Shown here: positions 7,117 through 13,055 of the stretch, piece by piece | Layout of the letters: the number at the start of each line of letters is the position of its first letter | Numbering within the stretch: position 1 is the first letter of the stretch | Origin: Prorocentrum cordatum | Taxonomy: Eukaryota; Sar; Dinophyceae; Prorocentrales; Prorocentraceae | Length of the DNA stretch: 20,000 bases | Assembly (NCBI GenBank): GCA_963575745.1 | Contig: CAUYUJ010000696.1 | Coordinates: 27,501 to 47,500 of the forward strand | Reading direction: 5' to 3' | Position numbers and translations under genes: made by a program | Notes under the pieces: model-generated | Databases searched by the model: none | Told to the model about the DNA's origin: nothing | What the model saw: only the letters and a program-made list of their open reading frames with translations

Positions 7117-7516
7117 AAACCATGGAGGGCTTTTCGCGCGTGGGGGTTCGGGGCGGCCGCATGGTCTGCGGGGGGGGCTCTGGCCGCTCTCCGAGGGCAC
7201 GTCTTTCGGCCGACCGAGGCCCATGGCCTCCGGCAGGGACCCCAGAGCGGTGCGGCGACGGACCGCGTCGTGAGTCACCGAGCGCGTCCTACGACTCGCA
7301 AAGAGTGCCTGCTCGCAAACGTGCGAGCAACAGCTGTCTGCTTCGATGCAATTTCTCGCAGATCCCCCGCGGGGCATCCAGGCCATTTGCGAGTAGCTAC
7401 TTTGCGAGTAGTGGAACGCGCCCGTCTATCGGGCCGGACGAAAGGGGGTGATTGGGCAAGGGGGGGGTTACGAAATTTGCTGCATGCAGCTGGTTTCGGC
7501 CCCGCCGTCGGGCCCA
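7117..7516. other. No gene; module B fragment and hairpins
   Basis: Contains a module B left-end fragment at 7244-7266 (AGAGCGGTGCGGCGACGG) and a perfect 8-bp hairpin TGCTCGCA-AACG-TGCGAGCA at 7310-7329. ACTCGCAAAG (7294-7303) is inverted relative to CTTTGCGAGTAG (7400-7411). No protein family is recognised. Confidence 0.5.
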
Positions 7517-7590
7517 TGCCTCGATACGTGGGCGCCTCCCGGCGCCCGGAGGCGCCGGGAAAATCAGCTACGTGAGCTGAGTCTCACACC
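7517..7590. repeat. Module D, copy 1: two adjacent hairpins
   Basis: CCTCGATACGTGGGCGCC leads into a hairpin with arms GGCGCCTCC (7531-7539) and GGAGGCGCC (7548-7556). GGGAAAATCAGC follows, with a second hairpin TCAGCT-ACGTG-AGCTGA (7564-7580). The second copy is at 7854-7950. Confidence 0.65.
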
Positions 7591-7771
7591 ACAAGCACTA
7601 CGATTTCAACGAGACGACGTGGCTACGTCACGAGAAAACGGATGAGTGGGGACTGTCGGGAAATCAGCTCCTGAAGCACGCATTGGCCTGAGTAGACGCC
7701 CGACGCGCGCATGCGAGGCCATGGCCTCGCCCGCCTCGCCATGAAGGGGCCCGGGCGCATGCCCGCACAGG

Positions 7772-7796
7772 CGTTCCGTTCCGTTCCGTTCCCTTC
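7772..7796. repeat. (TTCCG)n short pentanucleotide run
   Basis: Four TTCCG/TTCCC units directly before module E copy 1. Confidence 0.7.
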
Positions 7797-7797
7797 C

Positions 7798-7847
7798 GCC
7801 CGGCCCGAGTCTAGTCGTGAGGCTTCCTTGGGGGTGGCACCCCGGCC
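7798..7847. repeat. Module E, copy 1
   Basis: CGCCCGGCCCGAGTCTAGTC, then GTGAGGC and, after a short variable part, GGCACCCCGGCC. Repeated 176 bp downstream at 7974-8023. Confidence 0.75.
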
Positions 7848-7853
7848 AATACC

Positions 7854-7950
7854 CATTCCTCGATACATGGTCGCCCATTCCTCGATACCTGGTCGCCTGC
7901 GGCGCCAGGAGGCGCCGGGAAAATCAGCCACGTGAGCTGATTCTCAACCC
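7854..7950. repeat. Module D, copy 2, with a 22-bp tandem duplication
   Basis: CATTCCTCGATACATGGTCG and CATTCCTCGATACCTGGTCG are adjacent 22-bp units (7854-7875 and 7876-7897) with one difference. They are followed by GGAGGCGCCGGGAAAATCAG, CACGTGAGCTGA and TCTCA, as in copy 1. Confidence 0.75.
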
Positions 7951-7973
7951 CCCCCTTTGCTATCCCCCCCTTT

Positions 7974-8023
7974 CGCCCGGCCCGAGTCTAGTCGTGAGGC
8001 CTAGGGGGGGGGGCACCCCGGCC
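7974..8023. repeat. Module E, copy 2
   Basis: Same opening 27 bp and closing GGCACCCCGGCC as copy 1. The G run in the middle is longer. Confidence 0.75.
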
Positions 8024-8072
8024 CGTGCCCGCGGCGCTCCTGCAGCGCCCGCGGAGGAACCGCCCCCACAGG

Positions 8073-8087
8073 AAAAAAAAAAAAAAA
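8073..8087. repeat. A15 homopolymer
   Basis: Fifteen A in a very GC-rich setting, preceded by CGCCCCCACAGG. It could be the tail of a retroposed RNA or simply a homopolymer. A GC palindrome (CGCGCCCCGCGGGGCGCG, 8125-8142) lies just beyond. Confidence 0.6.
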
Positions 8088-8194
8088 GGCGGCGCCCCGA
8101 CGCGCCCCGCCGGGGCGCACGGGGCGCGCCCCGCGGGGCGCGGCGGGGGGATTTGTCGTTCCCTCGGCAGCGGGGGAGTTTGGCACTGGAAGCC

Positions 8195-8379
8195 CCAGAC
8201 AGGATCGCGTCGTCACAAAAAGCAGGACGGCCAGTGTTTCGCTATGTTCGGCCCTCCGGGGGCCCTCGCCGGGCCTCGGGGCCGTCAGAAAACGATTCAG
8301 GATGAGAAACCGGTCCCGGGGAAAGGGTCGGGACTTCCGGGGACCCCGTCCTGAAAAAATCAGGACGTCGCATGTCTGG
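8195..8379 (+). repeat. Family A full copy, 185 bp, with compensated hairpin
   Basis: Starts CCAGAC and ends GTCTGG. Central blocks are conserved (GGGCCTCGGGGCCGTC, GGATGAGAAACCGGTCC). The hairpin reads GTCCTGA-AAAAA-TCAGGAC (8348-8354 and 8360-8366), where other copies have GTCATGA / TCATGAC. Both sides of one base pair have changed together. Confidence 0.85.
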
Positions 8380-8426
8380 GACCACTCCAGGAAGATCCTT
8401 CCAACATTTCCCACTTGTGGAGCAGT

Positions 8427-8490
8427 GGCGAGGCGTCCCGGCCGGCCTATAGGCCCACCAAAGAACGTTCTAAGAACCTCTGTGGTCCGT
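8427..8490. repeat. Module H, copy 2
   Basis: GGCGAGGCGTCCCGG, then AGGCCCACCAA and GTTCTAAGAACCTCT. It lies between two direct family A copies. Confidence 0.65.
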
Positions 8491-8493
8491 CAC

Positions 8494-8678
8494 CCAGACC
8501 CCCCCGAGCAAGGAAGAAATCGCAACGGGAGGTGTTTCGCCATTTTCGGCCTCTGGGGGCCCTTGCCGGGCCTCGGGACCGTCCACAAAACGACTCGGGC
8601 TGAAAAGCCGGTCCAGGGGAAGAGGTCGAGACCTCGGGGGATCGACGTTATGAAAAAATCGTGACGTCGGGGGCTTGG
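8494..8678 (+). repeat. Family A full copy, 185 bp
   Basis: Ends CCAGACCCCC (8494-8503) and GGGGGCTTGG (8669-8678). It contains GTTTCGCCATTTTCGG, GGGCCTCGGGACCGTCC and GGCTGAAAAGCCGGTCC. The hairpin arms 8643-8653 and 8659-8669 form 11 pairs, two of them T-G wobbles on this strand. Confidence 0.85.
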
Positions 8679-9062
8679 TTTTTCGGATCCCCACAGCGCG
8701 GCCCTCGGCCGGAGTGACCTCCGGCATGCGGTGTTCGCGGGGCGCGGGGGGGCGGGGGGGGGCGGGGGGGCAAGCCCCAGCATGCAGGCCGCCACCGTCG
8801 CGTTGCCCGCGACGCTCGGCAGGCCGCGCCCTTAAGAGGTCCCCCAGCTCCACTGTTGATGGTCCCTGGGGGCCTGGAAACGGCCCCCGGAGGTTCTGAA
8901 ATCGGGGAGCGCGCCCAGATGGAAGCCATGATGCTGTCGGAGATCTGGGCCTAACTACCTGGGGCCTCTCCAGCCCGCGCGTGGTGTTTTGCATCTTCGG
9001 GGGGCCCTTCCTGTCCTGCAGCTGGCGGCGGCGGCCTATTATTCTTACTCCGACTTGGGTTG
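8679..9062. other. No gene; G-rich run and a module B fragment
   Basis: GCGGCCCTCGGCCGGAGTGA (about 8699-8718) resembles module B copy 3. A G-run cluster lies at 8738-8770. Nothing else is recognised. Confidence 0.4.
8738..8770 (+). repeat. G-run cluster with quadruplex potential
   Basis: At least four runs of four or more G separated by one to three bases, on the plus strand. Confidence 0.6.
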
Positions 9063-9140
9063 GCTCGACGCGGATTCGACCTGCATTCGACTTAGATTCG
9101 ACACGGATTCGACGCGCTCGGCACGGATTCGACGCGGATC
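9063..9140. repeat. ATTCGAC minisatellite, 11-bp period
   Basis: ATTCGAC recurs at 9074, 9085, 9096 and 9107, exactly 11 bp apart, with a related TCGAC unit 11 bp before the first and another ATTCGAC at 9127. TCGAT/ATTCG-rich DNA also occurs at 11279-11345. Confidence 0.8.
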
Positions 9141-9316
9141 GCGGCGCGACGGGACAAACAAGGTCCCCCCGAGATGCAGCTCACGGGGAGGCTGGGAACA
9201 CATATACGGGCGGGGCCCGGTTGCGGTGCATGCTATAGCGACCTCCAGTTGTTTCTGCACCCCGAACTTGAAAGACAGGTCTGCCGGCTTCTTTCGTGTT
9301 ACTTCCCCACTCCAGC

Positions 9317-9501
9317 CCGAGACCCCGACGTTATGATTTCTTCATGACGTCGACCCCCGAGGTCTCGACCCTTTCCCCAGGACCGTTTTTTCGTCCTGTG
9401 CTGCTCTTTGACGGTCCCGAGGCCCGGTGAGGCCCCCCGCAGGCCGAGAACTGCAAAGACAACTGTCCGTCGTGATGCCTTCATGGTCCCAGGGGGTCTG
9501 G
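9317..9501 (-). repeat. Family A full copy, minus orientation, 185 bp
   Basis: In this orientation the hairpin comes first (arms 9326-9336 and 9342-9352, one T-G pair), followed by GACCCCCGAGGTCTCGACCC, AGGACCGTTTTTTCGTCC and GACGGTCCCGAGGCCCGG. It ends GGGGGTCTGG (9492-9501). Confidence 0.8.
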
Positions 9502-9564
9502 GTCAGACCACTCTGCCCGCAGTGGCTTCAGCCCTCAGTGTTGCCAGCCTCCCCGTCACGCGAC

Positions 9565-9754
9565 CCAGACCCCCGGCGTCGAGATTTCTTGACAACGTCG
9601 ACCCCGAGAGGTCTGGATCCCCTTCCCTGGTGACCCGGGTTTCACCCCGCATCGTTTTCTGGCGGCCCCGGGGGGCCCAGGAAGGGCTCCCGGAGGCCGA
9701 AAACAGCGAAACACCGCCCGTCATGATTTTTGTTCATTTCTCGAGGGGGTCTAG
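9565..9754 (-). repeat. Family A copy, minus orientation, about 190 bp
   Basis: CCAGACCCCC (9565-9574) and GGGGGTCTAG (9745-9754) bound the copy. GGAGGCCGAAAACAGCGAAAC and GTCATGATTTTTGTTCATT are the 5' blocks read in reverse. The hairpin keeps only its outer pairs. Confidence 0.75.
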
Positions 9755-9834
9755 TCTGGGTCTGGGTTTCCTTATTGGTTTTTTTGTAATACTCGAGCGC
9801 ATTCAAAATAGCCACTTGCTCGTGGCGTGTGGCC

Positions 9835-10085
9835 CCTGAGGCGCCTGGCGCCGCGCGGTCCCTGCCGCGGCCGGGGCGGGCGGCGCCGCCCTCGCCCTCT
9901 GGGAGCTCGCGCGCGGCGCGGGCCCCGCGCGGCGCGGGGCTCCGGCGCAGCGCCCGCCCCGCCCGCCGCCGCTGCCCGACTGGCTGGCGGCCCGCGGGGG
10001 GCGCGCGGCGCCGGGCGTCGCGGTCGCGGAGGTCCCGGGCGCGGGCCAGGTCCATGGGCGGCGCGCAGAGATCCGCAGGCCTCCC
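9835..10085. other. Extremely GC-rich segment
   Basis: Dense GCGC/CCGC sequence with open frames in several phases on both strands, all Arg/Ala/Pro/Gly-rich. No domain is recognisable. It may be a GC island or an unrecognised exon. Confidence 0.4.
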
Positions 10086-10109
10086 AGGTGCCCAGAGATC
10101 CCAGGCCCC

Positions 10110-10330
10110 CCTCCTCCTCCGCCTCCCCCCTCCTCTCCTCCTCCTCCCTCCTCCTCCTCCCTCCTCCCTCCCCTCCTCCTCCTCCTCCTCCCCCCTCCTC
10201 CTCCTTCTCATCCTACTCCTCCACCTCCTCCTCCTCCTGCTCCCTTCCCTTCCTCCTCCTCATCCAGTACCTCCTCCTCCTCCTCCTCCTCCTCCTCCTC
10301 CTCCTCCTCCTTCTCCTCTTTCTCCTCCCC
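10110..10330. repeat. Compound (TCC)n tract, about 220 bp
   Basis: TCC/CTC with CCC and CTT interruptions, pure only near 10267-10310. It abuts and truncates the left end of the next family A copy. Confidence 0.95.
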
Positions 10331-10334
10331 CTGG

Positions 10335-10530
10335 GCGGGAGGCTTTTCGCAGTGTGCTCGGGCCCTGGGTGCCCTTCCTAATTATAGGCATCGGGACCGT
10401 TCGGACTTATACTATAGGCATCGGGACCGTTCTGAAAACGACTGTCAGGATGAAAAGCCGGCCCCGGGGAGAACGGGTCGGAGCCTTTGGGGGTGGACGT
10501 CGTCAAAAGATCATGCGGCGTCGGGGATCC
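10335..10530 (+). repeat. Family A copy, 5' truncated by a TCC tract
   Basis: GGCGGGAGGCTTTTCGCAG opens the copy. An internal 20-bp unit (TATAGGCATCGGGACCGTTC) is duplicated 30 bp apart at 10383-10402 and 10413-10432. GATGAAAAGCCGGCCCCGGG and a decayed hairpin follow. Confidence 0.7.
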
Positions 10531-10712
10531 CCAGACCCCCTCGAGTCATGAAAATCAGGACGAGAGGTCTTTCCCCATTTCCGGCCTCTGGGGGCCCTTG
10601 CCGGGCCTCGGGACCGTCAAAACACGACTCGGGATGAAAAATTTGTCCCGGGGAATAGGGCGAAACCTCTAGGGGTCGACGTCATGAAAAAATCATGACG
10701 TCGGGGGTCTGG
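10531..10712 (+). repeat. Family A full copy, 182 bp, best hairpin
   Basis: Perfect 10-bp ends CCAGACCCCC (10531-10540) and GGGGGTCTGG (10703-10712). The 3' hairpin has 11 perfect pairs (10677-10687 with 10693-10703) around five A. The 5' part has a related word, GTCATGAAAATCAGGACG, in direct orientation. It is head to tail with the preceding copy. Confidence 0.9.
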
Positions 10713-10880
10713 GTCTGGGGCTCGAGGATCTATGATTTTGTCAATGCGGCGGTCCTCCCGGCTTCTGGCCTCCGCGGGGCCCGCTATTGCATCGGGCCCG
10801 GGGGGGCCACCAAAAAAATGGAGCCGGGACGAGAAACCATCCAACGGGGAAGGGGTCGGGACCTCTGGGGTGAAGTCGGG
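10713..10880 (+). repeat. Degenerate family A copy
   Basis: CTCGAGGATCTATGATTTTG, GGCTTCTGGCCTCCGCGG, GGGACGAGAAACCATCCAAC and GGGAAGGGGTCGGGACCTCTG follow family A order with many changes. The hairpin is lost. Confidence 0.5.
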
Positions 10881-10918
10881 CGGGTCCTTACAGGAGGAAA
10901 ATGCAAAAGCAGCAACAC

Positions 10919-11034
10919 AAGTCTGGGGGCGATGTTGGGATTATGTTTCGAGTATGCTTGAGCATCTTTGGGGTATTCTTCATTTGTCGTCGAAAATCCG
11001 CCCGTATGTGGGGGGACATGCCCGACCTACATAA
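10919..11034. repeat. Family G remnant
   Basis: AGTCTGGGGGCGATGTTGGG at the left, AAAATCCGCCCGTATGTGG and GACATGCCCGACCTAC at the right. Same order as 2976-3072. Confidence 0.5.
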
Positions 11035-12318
11035 CTCTGGGGCCGCGGATTGGACAGATCCTGTCGGCGGATGTCTGGGTGGGCCGACGAGCCTCACGAC
11101 GCGCGTCAGCCCAAGCGTGCGTGTTGCCCCGTTCGGCTCCGCCGATGGTGCGCAGCCTGTCGTCCGGCCGTCGTTGCGCCGCCTGTGTCGCGTTGAAGGG
11201 CCTGCCCCGGTGGGCGGCGCGCTTGCAGTGCGCGCGTGAAGGCGAGACTGCCGGCGCGCGGGTGCAGGGCCCATGCCGGTTCGATCGATGCGATTCGATC
11301 TCGATTTCTCCAGGTCGATCCGATTCGGCCTCGACTTCCTGGCGATCCGTTGCGTCCTGATGAGGCGCGCGTGTGGTGCACACCGCTCTACGCTCTGGAA
11401 TTTTTGAAGGGCGCGTCGCTCCGCCGGTTCTGGCCCACCACGCCTCGGCGCGACACGCGATCCGCCTCCTGGCCCCCAACGCACAACATCAAAACATGAA
11501 CAGGGAATGGACGTCTACGCCCTTTGACGCCGATGCCCGATGCACCGCCGATGCGGCGCGATCTTCCGACCCCGTCTATACCCGGACCCCATCTATAGGA
11601 GGCATTTGGCAGAGGGGGCGGGCTTGAGGTCTGAACATGTCTGCGCCTTGGCATCGCTCGGACGTGCCCATTTCATGTGTGCTCGGCGAGGGCCATCGAG
11701 GAGCATCCCGGATCATCGAGCGGAGGGGGCGGCCTGAGGTCTGAGCGTTTCTGCGCTGGAGGTTGGTGGGTCCGGCGCGGAGGGGTCGGCGGTTCGAGGT
11801 GCCGTCGTGCACGCATGGCGCACGGCAGCTGAAAACAGAGCAGTTCGGGTTCGAGGCTCGCTGCTCCTTGGGTCCTTCCACGGTTGCTCCCGTAGCCCTC
11901 GTCGTGCGCCCGGGCTCTTACCGGTGCCAAGAAGGGGCTTCGTTCCTTGTCCAGCGTTCCTTCTGCCAGCAGCCCGACTGGATTGCGTGCAGCAGTGCGC
12001 GACCATGGATGTGGGGGGGGCGTGCGCGAGCTAATGCACAGGCGACAACTCCTGCGTGTGGAGCGAGCTACGCAGCTGCACCCACGCGCAACTGCTGCAT
12101 CCAGCGCGCAAGCCATTTGAATCCAGGCGCGAACTCTCTCTTGCAGGTACTTATGGCACCTCTCCCCGCGGACCCATCTGCGTCAGACCCGCGACTCTTG
12201 TGCAGAGCGTTGCACCTGTTTCCCTCCTGGCTTTTTCGCCCCATTGGCATGCCCGGGGGTCAGCACAGATCGGTCCAGCGCGACATGCCGCAGGCATGAC
12301 CAGCCTTGAACGTATCCC
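11035..12318. other. Long stretch without a recognisable gene
   Basis: GC-rich, with several open frames of 100-198 codons on both strands, none resembling a known family. It holds a TCGAT-rich part (11279-11345) and a direct repeat of about 38 bp (next entry). A host exon cannot be excluded. Confidence 0.4.
11612..11760. repeat. Direct repeat, period about 111 bp
   Basis: GAGGGGGCGGGCTTGAGGTC (11612) and GAGGGGGCGGCCTGAGGTCT (11723), each followed by TGARC and TTTCTGCGC-like words, are two copies of a unit of about 38 bp. Confidence 0.65.
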
Positions 12319-12398
12319 GATTCCTAAGATTGACACGCCAAGAGGCGATGACAATCTTAGGGATTCGCCATCAAAGAATAAGGGAATCCCTAAGAATG
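12319..12398. repeat. Stem-loop cluster
   Basis: GATTCCTAAGATTG (12319-12332) is inverted as CAATCTTAGGGATTC (12352-12366), and a third related arm GAATCCCTAAGAATG follows at 12384-12398. Two alternative hairpins can form. No protein gene overlaps convincingly. Confidence 0.6.
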
Positions 12399-12540
12399 GC
12401 ATCGTGATGAGGAGGTGCCCAGCATAGGGATAGGGATATGTTCCAGGCTGGTAAAGGAAGATGGAACCCAAGGCTCCCTGTCGTGAGCTTCTGCTCTGCT
12501 GCGCTTTTTCGCGACACGAGATCTCGGCGTGGCGTGGGCG

Positions 12541-12660
12541 GGGCGGCCTTCTGAGAAGGCGCGGGAGCCTCTGAGCAGGCAGGGGGGGGCTTCTCACGAG
12601 CGCTGGGAGGCTCCTGAGAAGCCTTCTCGGGAGCCTCCAGGCCCTTCCAAGAAGGCCCCC
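12541..12660. repeat. Family F-like foldback remnant
   Basis: CGGCCTTCTGAGAAGGC at the left and CCTTCCAAGAAGGCCCCCC at the right. In between lies a 33-nt near-palindrome (12606-12638) with arms GGAGGCTCC-T-GAGAA and TTCTC-G-GGAGCCTCC. Confidence 0.55.
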
Positions 12661-12683
12661 CTCCTCGTGAGGAGCACCGCGCC

Positions 12684-12750
12684 TTCCCTCCTCCTCTTCC
12701 TCCTCCTCCTTCTCCTCCTCCTCCTCCTTCTTCTCCTCCTCCTCCTCCTC
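12684..12750. repeat. (TCC)n tract abutting the LINE 5' end
   Basis: TCC/CTC with TTC interruptions, ending exactly where the spliced-leader relict begins. Confidence 0.95.
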
Positions 12751-12800
12751 GGTAGCCAATTTGGCTCAAGCCACTTGGGCCCGAACCATTTTGGCGGGGC
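12749..12800 (+). other. Relict dinoflagellate spliced leader, one full and two partial tandem units
   Basis: 12751-12770 reads GGTAGCCAATTTGGCTCAAG; the canonical dinoSL ends CGTAGCCATTTTGGCTCAAG. With the preceding C, 19 of 21 positions agree, the differences being at 12751 and 12759. Two 15-nt units follow with no gap: CCACTTGGGCCCGAA (12771-12785) and CCATTTTGGCGGGGC (12786-12800). Each agrees with CCATTTTGGCTCAAG at 10 of 15 positions, and in the last unit these are ten in a row. Leader plus 15-nt units is what repeated trans-splicing onto an AG inside an older relict would leave. In dinoflagellates the leader is added to mRNA, so its presence in DNA indicates a reverse-transcribed, re-inserted mRNA. 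Confidence 0.8.
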
Positions 12801-12907
12801 TTATTCTCCTGTGCTTTCTCGAAGCGCTTGAGGGACTTTGCCCGCGCACCCCGCGGAGAAATTGCGCGGCACCGACCAGAGCAGGAGAGAATCTGTCAGT
12901 TGTCGCC

Positions 12908-13051
12908 ATGGCGCCTGGTGCTCTCCTCTGGATTCGTTGCCCGTCACGCCAGTCCTGCGAATACAACAGCAGATTGGCTCGTAATCTCTGTGTCCGCGGC
13001 ACCTGTGGGGAGGAAGTTGTGATGTTCAAGCCGAAGTCCAAAGTCCCCTAG
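12908..13051 (+). pseudogene. LINE ORF1, N-terminal Cys motif
   Basis: The first ATG downstream of the leader relict lies in a strong context (GCCATGG). It opens 47 codons that stop at 13049-13051. Near the start is W8-x2-C11-x5-C17-x2-N20-x7-C28-x4-C33-G34, reminiscent of a RanBP2-type zinc finger (W-C-C-N-C-C) with stretched spacing. Such fingers bind single-stranded RNA or protein, which would suit an ORF1 RNA-binding role; this is inference. The frame stops just before the coiled-coil frame begins at 13056 in another phase, so ORF1 is broken here by a stop or small indel. Confidence 0.55.
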
Positions 13052-13055
13052 GTAA

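Noticed and set aside
9642-10551. Long frames of 184-240 codons on both strands
   Set aside because: They cross the GC island, the TCC tract and family A copies; composition reflects the repeats.
10888-12427. Several frames of 100-198 codons on both strands
   Set aside because: No family recognised and none clearly better than its overlapping competitors.
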